Positions 17,038 to 25,255 of a stretch of DNA of 64,000 nucleotides are shown in pieces (positions within the stretch are counted from its first letter, which is position 1; each line of letters starts with the position of its first letter). Location of the stretch: assembly GCA_934647945.1 (NCBI GenBank), contig CAKUFK010000002.1, positions 124,001 to 188,000 on the forward strand, in the 5' to 3' direction. The position numbers were made by a program, and so were the translations under genes. The notes beneath the pieces are model-generated. The model was not told where the DNA came from, did no database searches, and worked only from the letters and a program-made list of their open reading frames with translations. The stretch comes from an uncultured Eubacteriales bacterium. Lineage in GTDB: Bacteria; Bacillota; Clostridia; Oscillospirales; Acutalibacteraceae.

Positions 17038-17916
17038 TTGAAAACGAATTTGATCGCGCATATCACCCGGGAAATGCCGGGTTTTTCCAAAGGGCAGAAA
17101 CGCATCGCCCACTATATACTCGAGCATTATGACACCGCGGCGTTCATGACGGCCTACCGGCTGGGCGAAACCGTCGGGGTGAGCGAATCCACAGTGGTCC
17201 GCTTTGCGGCGGAGCTGGGGTTCGAGGGGTATCCGCAGCTGCAAAAAGCGATGCAGGAGCTTATCCGCAGCAAGCTGACCTCGGTCCAGCGGGTGGAAGT
17301 CACCCGGGCACGCATGGGGGACAGCGAGGTGCTGGACAACGTGATGGCTTACGACATGCAGAACATCCGGCAAACCCTCGAGGAGTTGCCGCGGGATGTG
17401 TTCGACCGGGCGGTGGACGCGCTGGTAAGCGCCCGCAAGGTCTATATTTTCGGGGCGGGGAGCTGCCGCGCGCTCGCCAATTTCGCGGCGTATTATCTCA
17501 AGCTCCTCCTGCCCGACATCCATCTGGTGTATACCTCCAGCGAGACCGAGATCCTCGAAGAGCTCATCCATATCAGTGAAGAGGACACCATCCTCGGGAT
17601 GAGCTTTCCGCGATATTCCAGCAAGGCGGTCAAAACCCTGCATTTCGCGCATTCCCGCCGCGCGAAGGTCATTGCGATCACCGACAGCCTGCTCTCTCCC
17701 ATCGCGGATTTTGCCACCTGCCTGCTTCTGGCCCACAGCGACATGGCCACCATCGTCGACTCGCTCGTGGCGCCGCTGAGCGTGCTCAACGCGCTGATCG
17801 TGGCGGTGTCGCTCCGCCGGATGGAGCAGAACCGGGAGACGCTCAACGAGCTCGAAGGGCTGTGGGAGACCTATCAGGTATACCAGCCGTTCGAAAAAAC
17901 GGCGGACGGGGTGTGA
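17038..17916 (+). CDS. MurR/RpiR-family transcriptional regulator
   Basis: This 292-residue protein has an N-terminal RpiR winged HTH (KGQKRIAHYILEHYDTAAFMTAYRLGETVGVSESTVVRFAAELGFEGYPQLQ, about 17-68) and a C-terminal SIS sugar-phosphate-binding domain (VYIFGAGSCRALANFAAYYL; GMSFPRYSSKAV). TTG 17038 gives the length and N-terminus usual for the family; ATG 17074 would cut into the HTH. An in-frame opening extends upstream to 16270 but runs through the previous gene and the terminator. The effector is unknown; no sugar operon is adjacent. Confidence 0.88.
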   Translation: MKTNLIAHITREMPGFSKGQKRIAHYILEHYDTAAFMTAYRLGETVGVSESTVVRFAAELGFEGYPQLQKAMQELIRSKLTSVQRVEVTRARMGDSEVLDNVMAYDMQNIRQTLEELPRDVFDRAVDALVSARKVYIFGAGSCRALANFAAYYLKLLLPDIHLVYTSSETEILEELIHISEEDTILGMSFPRYSSKAVKTLHFAHSRRAKVIAITDSLLSPIADFATCLLLAHSDMATIVDSLVAPLSVLNALIVAVSLRRMEQNRETLNELEGLWETYQVYQPFEKTADGV

Positions 17917-17927
17917 AGGTGCGGAGT

Positions 17928-19163
17928 ATGGAATCGGATCGGCCCGTCATTGTGGTGGGCGGAGGCGCCGCGGGGCTGATGGCGGCCGGATGCGCGGGCC
18001 GCCGCGGCCGGCCGGTCACGGTGATGGAACGCAATCCCCGGCCGGCACGCAAGGTGCTCATCACCGGGAAAGGCCGCTGCAATGTCACCAATAACTGCAC
18101 CGCTGAAGACGCCGTCGCCCATGTCCCGGGCGGGGGCCGGTTCCTGTACAGCGCCTTTTCCGCCTTCACGCCGCAGGACTGCATGGCCTTGTTCGAAGAA
18201 CAGGGCGTGCCGCTCAAAACCGAACGGGGCGGCCGGGTATTCCCGGAATCCGACAAAGCGATGGACATCGCCGACGCGCTGGCGAGATATGCCAGGACGG
18301 GCGGCGCCCGGATAAGGCAGGGGCGGGTTTCGGAGCTCCTGATCGCGGACGGGGCCTGCCGGGGGGTGAGGCTGGAGGATGGGAGTGTCCTTGAAGCCGG
18401 AGCCGTGATCGTCTGCACGGGCGGGCTGTCCTATCCGCTGACCGGCTCGACCGGGGACGGATATGCCCTGGCACGTCAGGCGGGGCATACCGTCACGCCG
18501 CTGCGTCCCTCCCTGGTGCCGCTCGAGGCGGAGGACGGCTGGTGCGCGGCCCTGCAGGGGCTATCTTTGAAAAACGCCGGTCTGACCGTCCGGGACGAAG
18601 CCGGGCAAAAGACCATTTACCGGGACTTCGGGGAGATGCTGTTCACCCATTTCGGCCTGTCGGGGCCGATGATCCTCAGCGCCAGCGCCCATCTGCGCCA
18701 TATGGCGCGGGGGCGGTATACCGTCCACATCGACCTGAAGCCCGCGCTGACGCCCGAACAGCTCGACAGCCGGCTGGTACGGGATCTGCGGGCGGAACAA
18801 AACCGGGCGTTCGGGACCCTGCTTGGCGGCCTGCTGCCGCGGTCGATGGTTCCGGTCATGGCGGAGCTCTGCGGTGTTCCGCCTGAGCGGAAGTGCCACA
18901 GCGTCACCCGGGAGGAACGGGCCGGGCTGCTCCGGCTCCTCAAGGACCTGCCGGTACGGATCGCGGGCTTCCGGCCGGTGGAAGAGGCCATCGTCACCGC
19001 CGGCGGCGTGGCCTTGAAGGAAATCGACGCAAAAACCATGGCGTCAAAAAAACTGCCGGGGCTGTTTTTTGCCGGAGAGGTGTTGGACCTAGACGCCTAC
19101 ACCGGCGGCTTCAATCTCCAGATCGCCTTTGCTACCGGTCAGGCGGCCGGCCGGGCGGTCTGA
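17928..19163 (+). CDS. HI0933/BaiN-family NAD(P)/FAD-dependent oxidoreductase
   Basis: This 411-residue flavoprotein has the dinucleotide-binding start PVIVVGGGAAGLMAAGCAGRRG, the family block RKVLITGKGRCNVTNN (about 41-56), the middle FTHFGLSGPMILSAS segment and the C-terminal FAD motif GLFFAGEVLDLDAYTGGFNLQIAFATG. Members include YhiN and the bile-acid enzyme BaiN; most have unknown substrates. The start is set by AAGG 8 bases upstream of ATG 17928. It ends 19 bases before the DUF6483-Cmk gene. Confidence 0.88.
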   Translation: MESDRPVIVVGGGAAGLMAAGCAGRRGRPVTVMERNPRPARKVLITGKGRCNVTNNCTAEDAVAHVPGGGRFLYSAFSAFTPQDCMALFEEQGVPLKTERGGRVFPESDKAMDIADALARYARTGGARIRQGRVSELLIADGACRGVRLEDGSVLEAGAVIVCTGGLSYPLTGSTGDGYALARQAGHTVTPLRPSLVPLEAEDGWCAALQGLSLKNAGLTVRDEAGQKTIYRDFGEMLFTHFGLSGPMILSASAHLRHMARGRYTVHIDLKPALTPEQLDSRLVRDLRAEQNRAFGTLLGGLLPRSMVPVMAELCGVPPERKCHSVTREERAGLLRLLKDLPVRIAGFRPVEEAIVTAGGVALKEIDAKTMASKKLPGLFFAGEVLDLDAYTGGFNLQIAFATGQAAGRAV

Positions 19164-19182
19164 CCGGAAAGGATCGGGGCGG

Positions 19183-20262
19183 ATGTACAACAACGATTAT
19201 ATCCTGCGGATGATTGAGGACCTGGGCCGGGTGCTGCGGCAGGTGTTTTTGCAGGAAGAGGAAGAGATGTTCGAGATTGTGGACGAGGAGGGCCGCTTTT
19301 CCGAAAGCGATTTTCTCGGCTATCGCGTGGGCCGGCTGCTCTTGGAACGGAGGATCAACGAAGCAGAGAACCTCCTGTTCGACGAGATCGAACGGGATCC
19401 CCAGCCGTCCTTTCTCGCGGTCGGCGTCCATTTTTACGAGGACCTTCAGGAGCTGTCCGACGAGGAGCTGGAGGCGGCAGATTTCTCCCGGGAGGAGATC
19501 GCCGAGGGGCTGGAAGCCCTGAAACGTCTCTGTATGGTTCCCGGTGAAGAGCCCGTATCTGAGAAACAGGAGGCATCATCCATGCAGGACCACAAACCGG
19601 TTTCGATTGCGATCGACGGCCCTTCGGGGGCGGGGAAGAGCACCATCGCCCGGATCCTTGCGGGGCGGCTCGGCGTTTTATATGTGGATACCGGGGCACT
19701 CTACCGCGCGGTGGGCTGTTTCGTGCTGGACCGCGGCGCGGACCCGTCCAGGGCGGACGAGGTCGAGCCCCTGCTGGGCGGCCTGAAGGTGGAGCTGCGC
19801 CATGAACACGGTGAACAACGCGTTTACGTCAATGGGGAGGATGTCACCGGCCGCATCCGGACGCCGGAGATTTCTATGGCGGCCTCGGCCGTATCGGCCC
19901 TGCCGGCGGTGCGTCGTTTCCTGTTCCACCTGCAGCGGGATACCGCGGCCGTGCAGGACGTCATCATGGACGGCCGGGATATCGGCACCGTGGTGCTCCC
20001 GGACGCGCGCCTGAAGATTTTTCTGACCGCGTCGGCGGAGGACCGGGCCGCCAGACGGACGGAGGAATTGCGCGAAAAGGGAATCGAGGCCGATTTTGAC
20101 GAAGTGCTTGCGGATATGAGACAGCGGGATTATAATGATGAAAACCGGGCAGAAGCGCCGCTGCGTGCGGCCGCGGATGCTGTGCGGATCGATACGACGG
20201 GCAACACGCTCGAGGAGTCGGTCGCTATTTTGGAAAAGCTGGTGCGGGATACCATCGGCTGA
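19183..20262 (+). CDS. cmk: DUF6483 domain fused in frame to cytidylate kinase
   Basis: A single 359-residue frame joins an acidic helical N-terminal part (about 1-125, MYNNDYILRMIEDLGRVLRQ, DUF6483-like) to a complete cytidylate kinase (about 134-359). The kinase phosphorylates CMP/dCMP and shows the P-loop DGPSGAGKSTIAR, DTGALYRAV, MDGRDIGTVVLPDA and RDYNDENRAEAPL. Inside the frame, ATG 19582 follows a perfect AGGAGG by 8 bases, so Cmk can also be made alone. A lost stop between two formerly separate genes, or a one-base sequencing error, would look the same. The order cmk-plsC-ispH/rpsA is the usual clostridial one. Confidence 0.85.
   Translation: MYNNDYILRMIEDLGRVLRQVFLQEEEEMFEIVDEEGRFSESDFLGYRVGRLLLERRINEAENLLFDEIERDPQPSFLAVGVHFYEDLQELSDEELEAADFSREEIAEGLEALKRLCMVPGEEPVSEKQEASSMQDHKPVSIAIDGPSGAGKSTIARILAGRLGVLYVDTGALYRAVGCFVLDRGADPSRADEVEPLLGGLKVELRHEHGEQRVYVNGEDVTGRIRTPEISMAASAVSALPAVRRFLFHLQRDTAAVQDVIMDGRDIGTVVLPDARLKIFLTASAEDRAARRTEELREKGIEADFDEVLADMRQRDYNDENRAEAPLRAAADAVRIDTTGNTLEESVAILEKLVRDTIG
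19568..19584 (+). promoter_or_regulatory. Internal Shine-Dalgarno and start codon for stand-alone Cmk
   Basis: AGGAGG (19568-19573) precedes ATG 19582-19584 by 8 bases inside the DUF6483-Cmk frame. The protein from this ATG begins MQDHKPVSIAIDGPSGAGKS, a standard Cmk N-terminus of about 226 residues. Confidence 0.7.
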
Positions 20263-20277
20263 AAGGGGCATACTACC

Positions 20278-20892
20278 ATGTGGTTCGGACGGTTCTTGCT
20301 GTGGTTTTTCAAACCGCTGGCATGGCTCCTGTTCCCATTCAAAACCATAGGCCGGGAGAATATCCCGGATACGCCGGGGCAGCCGCCTTTGGTCCTCTGC
20401 TGCAACCACATTTCGGTGATCGACCCGGTTTTCCTTGAAATGTGCCAGAAACGTCACGTCTATTTCATGGCCAAGGAGGAAATTTTTAAAAACCGGCTCG
20501 CCACCTGGTTTTTCGCCAAGCAGCTCGGTGCCTTCCCGGTCAAACGGGGGGCGGGGGATACCGGGGCATTGGATACCGCCCGCCGGATCGTTGAGGAGGG
20601 GAAGCTCCTCGGGATTTTCCCGGAGGGTACCCGTTCAAAGGACGGCCGGCTGGGGCGGGCCAAATCGGGCGCCGCGCTGATTGCGGCGCAGACCGGCGCC
20701 TCGGTCCTGCCCGTCGCGATCGCCACCAAAAACCAGAAGCTCCGCCTTTTCCGTCCCACCCGGATCGTGTTTGGCCCTCCTCTATCTCCGGAGGAGCTGC
20801 ACCTGGACAATCCCGAACATCCGGATCTGCGCTTCGCGTCCCGCCTGGTTATGGACAGGATCGGGGACATGATTGCGCAGAACACCCGTTAA
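20278..20892 (+). CDS. plsC: 1-acyl-sn-glycerol-3-phosphate acyltransferase
   Basis: PlsC acylates lysophosphatidic acid to phosphatidic acid at the membrane. The 204-residue protein has an N-terminal hydrophobic helix (FGRFLLWFFKPLAWLLFPF), the catalytic NHxxxxD box (NHISVIDP, about 42-49), VKRGAGD and the substrate motif FPEGTRSKDG. It starts 15 bases after cmk and ends 15 bases before ispH-rpsA. Confidence 0.92.
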   Translation: MWFGRFLLWFFKPLAWLLFPFKTIGRENIPDTPGQPPLVLCCNHISVIDPVFLEMCQKRHVYFMAKEEIFKNRLATWFFAKQLGAFPVKRGAGDTGALDTARRIVEEGKLLGIFPEGTRSKDGRLGRAKSGAALIAAQTGASVLPVAIATKNQKLRLFRPTRIVFGPPLSPEELHLDNPEHPDLRFASRLVMDRIGDMIAQNTR

Positions 20893-20907
20893 AAGGGGGG
20901 AGGCGCC

Positions 20908-23043
20908 ATGGAGATCCTGGTGGCGAAAACCGCCGGTTTCTGTTTCGGCGTGAACAAGGCCGTCAGCGCAGTCTATAAGCTGCTGGACGAAGGCCGGACG
21001 GTCTGTACGCTCGGGCCGATCATCCACAATCCTCAGCTTGTCGCCGATCTGGAAAAGAGGGGCGTGCGGATCGTCGGCTCACCGGATGACGTGCCGCCTG
21101 GGGCGATGCTGGTCATCCGTTCCCACGGCGTGCCGGCGTCGGTCTACGACCGGCTGCGGGAGCGGGAGGTGGACTATCTCGACGCGACCTGCCCTTTCGT
21201 GGCTAAAATCCACCGCATCGTAGAACGGCATTCGTCCGAAGGATACGCGGTCCTCATCGCGGGGGATCCGGAGCATCCGGAGGTCATGGGAATCCGCGGG
21301 CACTGCAGGGGCCCGTCATTCGTGTTCACCTCTCTGGATGATCTGGAGCGGCTGAGCCGAAATGAGGCAATTTTAAAGGAAAACCCGGTCGTTTTGGTCT
21401 CACAGACCACGTTTCAGATGGAAATATGGGAAAAGTGCTCCCAATTCGCAAAAAAACACTATACAAATCCTTTGGTTTTTGATACAATATGTAATGCGAC
21501 TGCCGAAAGACAACATGAGGCGGTTGCTTTGTCGCAGAAGAGCGACGTGATGGTGATTGTCGGCGGGCGTCAGAGCTCCAACACCGCCAAGCTTCGGGAT
21601 GTGTGCCAGCAAGGCTGTCGGACGATTCTGATCGAAACGGCGGACGAGCTGTCCTCCGGTCCGTTTGCTGGAGCAAAGGTCGTCGGCCTTACGGCCGGTG
21701 CCTCGACCCCCGCCGATATTATAAAGGAGGTACTTTCAACCATGTCCGAGATTGTCAACAACGAAGTCCAAGAAAACGAGACCCTTCCCACGGCGGAAGA
21801 GGCGGCCGCTCCCGCCTCGGAATCCCCCGCTGCCGAGCAGGCCGCGGAGACGGCCCCGGAGGCTCCTGCGGAAGCCGTACCGGAAGCCCCTGCCAAATCC
21901 TTTGAGGAAATGAGCTTCGAAGAGGCCCTGGAAGCCTCTCTTCAGAGTTTGTCTACAGACGAGAGAGTCCGCGGCGTTGTCGTGGGCATTGCCCCGAACG
22001 AAGTGCAGGTCGAGGTGGTGGGCCGCAAGCAGGCCGGCTACATTCCGGCCGACGAGCTCTCTGCTACCGGCGCCAACCCTGCGGATCTCGTGAAAATCGG
22101 GGATGAGCTGGATCTCCTGATCATGCGCACCAACGATCAGGAAGGCACCATCATGCTCTCGAAGAGACGGGTCGATGCGCTCAAGGGCTGGGATACGGTC
22201 GTGGCCGCGGAAGCGAGCGGCGACATTCTCGACGGCGTTGTCACCGACGTCATCAAGGGCGGCCTGCTGGCCGTCACCCATGGCGTGCGGGTGTTCATTC
22301 CCGCCTCCCAGGCTTCGGCCGTGCGGATGGAGGATCTCTCTCCGCTGCTCAAGCAGGAGGTCCGCTTCAAGATCATCGAGGTCAACCAGAGCCGGCGCCG
22401 TGCGGTAGGGTCCATCCGTGCGGTTGCCCGTGAGGAGCGTAAGGAGAAGGAAGCGGCGTTCTGGGCGCAGGCCGAGGTCGGCCAGCGCTATACCGGCGTG
22501 GTGAAATCCCTGACCTCTTACGGCGCGTTCGTGGATCTCGGCGGTGTCGATGGCATGATCCATATTTCCGAGCTCTCCTGGAGCCGGATCAAGCATCCTT
22601 CCGAGGTTGTGAATGTAGGGGATACGGTGGATGTCTATATCCGTGACCTGGATACCGAGAAAAAGAAAATTTCCCTCGGCTACCGCAAGGCGGAGGACAA
22701 TCCGTGGGAGATTTTCAAGGCCAATTATCCGATCGGCTCGGTGGTGGACGCCAAGATCGTCGGCATGACCACCTTCGGCGCGTTTGCGCAGATCATTCCC
22801 GGGATCGACGGCCTGATCCATATTTCCCAAATCGCAGACCGCCGCATTGAAAAGCCCCAGGATGAGCTGAAGATCGGTCAGGAAGTGAAAGTGAAGATCA
22901 CCAACGTCGATTACGACAGCAAGCGCATCAGCTTGTCGATCCGCGCCCTTCTGGAGGACGGCGCCGCGGTCGAAACGGCTGCGGAAGAGGCCGTTTCCGA
23001 GGAAGCGCCCGCTGAGGCCGCGGCGGAAGAATCCGCTGAATAA
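20908..23043 (+). CDS. ispH-rpsA: Bifunctional HMBPP reductase (IspH) / ribosomal protein S1 fusion
   Basis: This 711-residue fusion is typical of Clostridia. Residues 1-278 are IspH, the last step of the MEP isoprenoid pathway, with Fe-S cysteines at about 12, 95 and 195 (GFCFGV, DATCPF, TICNAT). A Glu/Ala/Pro-rich linker leads to four S1 OB-fold repeats (about 340-690) that bind mRNA on the 30S subunit. AAAGGAGG at 21723-21730 lies 11 bases before in-frame ATG 21742 (residue 279), exactly at the domain junction, so S1 can also be translated alone. The tail is Glu/Ala-rich. Confidence 0.95.
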   Translation: MEILVAKTAGFCFGVNKAVSAVYKLLDEGRTVCTLGPIIHNPQLVADLEKRGVRIVGSPDDVPPGAMLVIRSHGVPASVYDRLREREVDYLDATCPFVAKIHRIVERHSSEGYAVLIAGDPEHPEVMGIRGHCRGPSFVFTSLDDLERLSRNEAILKENPVVLVSQTTFQMEIWEKCSQFAKKHYTNPLVFDTICNATAERQHEAVALSQKSDVMVIVGGRQSSNTAKLRDVCQQGCRTILIETADELSSGPFAGAKVVGLTAGASTPADIIKEVLSTMSEIVNNEVQENETLPTAEEAAAPASESPAAEQAAETAPEAPAEAVPEAPAKSFEEMSFEEALEASLQSLSTDERVRGVVVGIAPNEVQVEVVGRKQAGYIPADELSATGANPADLVKIGDELDLLIMRTNDQEGTIMLSKRRVDALKGWDTVVAAEASGDILDGVVTDVIKGGLLAVTHGVRVFIPASQASAVRMEDLSPLLKQEVRFKIIEVNQSRRRAVGSIRAVAREERKEKEAAFWAQAEVGQRYTGVVKSLTSYGAFVDLGGVDGMIHISELSWSRIKHPSEVVNVGDTVDVYIRDLDTEKKKISLGYRKAEDNPWEIFKANYPIGSVVDAKIVGMTTFGAFAQIIPGIDGLIHISQIADRRIEKPQDELKIGQEVKVKITNVDYDSKRISLSIRALLEDGAAVETAAEEAVSEEAPAEAAAEESAE
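21723..21744 (+). promoter_or_regulatory. Internal ribosome-binding site for stand-alone S1
   Basis: AAAGGAGG (21723-21730) and ATG 21742-21744 sit within ispH-rpsA at the start of the S1 moiety (MSEIVNNEVQ). Spacing is 11 bases. This would let the cell make far more S1 than IspH from one mRNA. Confidence 0.65.
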
Positions 23044-23062
23044 GAGCTGGCGGAAATCATAC

Positions 23063-23099
23063 AATAAAGAGGAAACGGGTCGGCCGTTTCCTCTTTATT
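23063..23099 (+). terminator. Strong hairpin terminator after ispH-rpsA
   Basis: A perfect 15-base stem (23063-23077 with 23085-23099) with a 7-base loop; the right arm ends in CTTTATT. It closes the cmk-plsC-ispH/rpsA operon. Confidence 0.85.
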
Positions 23100-23124
23100 A
23101 TGGACGATGTGGGAGGAAAAGAGT

Positions 23125-23574
23125 ATGATTGCCATTGCCTGTGACCATTCCGCGCTGGAAATGAAAAACGAGATGGAGGCCCTGCTCGACGAGATGGGCC
23201 TTGCCTATCATGACTATGGAACCTACACGGCCGAGAGCTGCGATTATCCCGTCTTCGGAGTCCGGGCCGCCAAAGCGGTGGCGGCGGGCGAGTGTGAACG
23301 GGGAATCGTCATCTGCGGGACCGGGATCGGCATTTCCCTTGCCGCCAACAAGGTCAAGGGGATCCGCTGCGCCTTATGCAGCGAACCTTATTCCGCAGAG
23401 CTCACCCGCCGCCACAACGACGCCAATATGCTGGCGCTGGGCGCCCGTGTGATCGGACCGGAGCTCGCCAAGAGCATCGTCCGCACCTTTTTGACCACGG
23501 AATTCGAGGGCGGACGGCATGAGCGCCGGATCGCGATGCTCGCGGCCGTGGAAAACGGGGAAGAGATCGGATGA
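23125..23574 (+). CDS. rpiB: Ribose-5-phosphate isomerase B
   Basis: RpiB interconverts ribose 5-phosphate and ribulose 5-phosphate. The 149-residue protein has IACDHSALEMK, the anion-hole loop GTGIGISLAANKVKGIRCALC with the catalytic cysteine region, and RRHNDANMLALGARVIG. ATG 23125 follows GGGAGG; ATG 23107 would place the ribosome site inside the gene. It overlaps exoA by the ATGA quartet. Confidence 0.93.
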   Translation: MIAIACDHSALEMKNEMEALLDEMGLAYHDYGTYTAESCDYPVFGVRAAKAVAAGECERGIVICGTGIGISLAANKVKGIRCALCSEPYSAELTRRHNDANMLALGARVIGPELAKSIVRTFLTTEFEGGRHERRIAMLAAVENGEEIG

Positions 23575-24326
23575 AAGCGGTTTCCTGGAACGTCAACGGT
23601 CTGCGGGCCTGCCTGAACAAGGGCTTCGCCGACGTGGTGCGGGAGCTGGATCCGGATTTTTTCTGTGTGCAGGAAACCAAGCTACAAGCCGGGCAGTTGG
23701 ATCTCACGCTGCCCGGCTATACCTCGTACTGGGATTACGCGGAAAAGAAAGGCTATTCTGGCACAATGATTTTAGCCAAAAAACCGCCGCTTTCGGTTTC
23801 GCTCGGGATCGGGGATGAGGAGCACGGGCATGAAGGCCGCTGCGTGACGCTGGAGTATCCGGCGTTTTATATGGTCACCCTCTATTCGCCCAACTCGCAG
23901 GACGGGCTGCGCCGCCTGCCTTATCGCCTGTCGTTCGAGGAGGCGCTGCGGCGCTATCTTGCCGGCCTGGACGCGAAAAAGCCGGTGATCCTCTGCGGAG
24001 ACCTCAATGTCGCCCATCAGGAGATCGATCTGAAGAATCCGGGCCCCAACCGGGGGAATGCCGGGTTTTCCGACGAGGAGCGGGAGGCGTTCGGACGCCT
24101 GCTCGCCGCCGGCTTTACCGATACCTTCCGCCTGCTCCACCCGGATCAAACCGGGGCATACAGCTGGTGGTCCTATCGCTTCAACGCCCGGCGGAACAAC
24201 GCGGGATGGCGGATCGATTATTTTCTCGTCAGCGACCGGCTGGCGCCGCGGGTGGTACGGGCAGATATTGCCTCCTCTGTTTTGGGTTCGGACCATTGTC
24301 CGGTCCTGCTGGAGCTGGCGGACTGA
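23571..24326 (+). CDS. exoA: Exodeoxyribonuclease III / AP endonuclease
   Basis: This 251-residue Mg-dependent endonuclease/exonuclease/phosphatase-fold enzyme cuts at abasic sites in base excision repair. Motifs SWNVNGLRA, FCVQETKL, CGDLNVAH, W-S-YR-NARRNNAGWRIDYFL and the catalytic GSDHCPVLLEL are complete. Length is normal. The start overlaps the rpiB stop. Confidence 0.95.
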   Translation: MKAVSWNVNGLRACLNKGFADVVRELDPDFFCVQETKLQAGQLDLTLPGYTSYWDYAEKKGYSGTMILAKKPPLSVSLGIGDEEHGHEGRCVTLEYPAFYMVTLYSPNSQDGLRRLPYRLSFEEALRRYLAGLDAKKPVILCGDLNVAHQEIDLKNPGPNRGNAGFSDEEREAFGRLLAAGFTDTFRLLHPDQTGAYSWWSYRFNARRNNAGWRIDYFLVSDRLAPRVVRADIASSVLGSDHCPVLLELAD

Positions 24327-24385
24327 TTTGGAAGATTCCGGCTGTGGGAGGCCGCGAGGACGCCCTGGTGATTCGAAAAGGACGG

Positions 24386-25060
24386 ATGGTTTTGAAGGAT
24401 CTGCCCCGTGAGGTCCTGCATCTGCAGATGCAGGCGGCCGTGGAAAATTTACGGAAAAACCGGATGGATGCCTATCTGGTCTCCCGCAAAGAGGATGTCG
24501 TTCCGCAGGTGCGCGCGTTGCTGCATGCCAGCGATTCGGTGGCGGTGGGGGGATCGGAGACGCTGAAGGAGAGCGGCGTTCTGGAACTGCTGCGAAGCGG
24601 GGACTACCGGTTTATCGACCGGTACGCTCCCGGCCTGACGCCGGAACAGGTGCGCCGGGTGTTTCTGGACAGCCTCTCCGCCGACGCCTACCTCTGTTCG
24701 GCCAACGCCGTCACCATGCGGGGAGAGCTCTATAACGTCGACGGCAACGGCAACCGTGTGGCGGCGCTGTGTTACGGGCCCGCTTCCGTCATCGTCGTCG
24801 CGGGCCGCAACAAGCTGGTATCGGATCTCGACGAGGCCGTCAGCCGCGTCAAACGCATGGCGGCACCCGCCAACGCCCTGCGCCTCTCGAAGGAGACGTA
24901 CTGTGCCCGGACCGGGCGCTGTCTCGGTCTCGGCTCGCCGTCCTGCACCGACGGCTGTACGGTACCGGACCGGATCTGCAGCACCTATGTCGTGCATGGG
25001 TGGCAACAGGAAAAGAGCCGGATCAAGGTCATACTGGTGGAAGAGGACCTGGGGCTTTAA
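24386..25060 (+). CDS. LUD-domain lactate-utilisation-like protein
   Basis: This 224-residue protein is a stand-alone LUD (LutB/LutC-type) domain: LHLQMQAAVENLRKNRMDAYLV, SVAVGGSETLKESGVLELL, ADAYLCSANAVTMRGELYNVDGNGNRVAALCYGPASVIVVAGRNK, and a Cys-rich stretch (CARTGRCLGLGSPSCTDGC). Such proteins are common in Clostridia, but the substrate of the short form is unknown. ATG 24386 is preferred, although its AAGG is only about 4 bases away; GTG 24368 is an alternative. Confidence 0.8.
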   Translation: MVLKDLPREVLHLQMQAAVENLRKNRMDAYLVSRKEDVVPQVRALLHASDSVAVGGSETLKESGVLELLRSGDYRFIDRYAPGLTPEQVRRVFLDSLSADAYLCSANAVTMRGELYNVDGNGNRVAALCYGPASVIVVAGRNKLVSDLDEAVSRVKRMAAPANALRLSKETYCARTGRCLGLGSPSCTDGCTVPDRICSTYVVHGWQQEKSRIKVILVEEDLGL

Positions 25061-25199
25061 TTGGAATTTTTTTCAAAATACTGGCCGATCCGACAGCGGA
25101 AAAACCTCTCTTGGATGAAGCGGCTGTTCCCGGCTCATACTATAGATGCGGGCCGCGGATTGCATCGCGTCCATGGATGGATTTGGAAAAGGTTTGTAT

Positions 25200-25227
25200 T
25201 TGATTTTTCCCAAAATCATGCTATAAT
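25200..25227 (+). promoter_or_regulatory. Sigma-A promoter of murA
   Basis: TTGATT (25200-25205), 16 bases, extended -10 TGCTATAAT with TATAAT at 25222-25227, 28 bases upstream of the murA start. Confidence 0.7.
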
Positions 25228-25255
25228 AGGAATGTTAAAATTCGTGGGGAGTTGG

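Noticed and set aside
21736..23064. 442-codon - strand frame opposite the S1 part of ispH-rpsA
   Set aside because: Antisense shadow of a high-GC gene with a proven family on the other strand.
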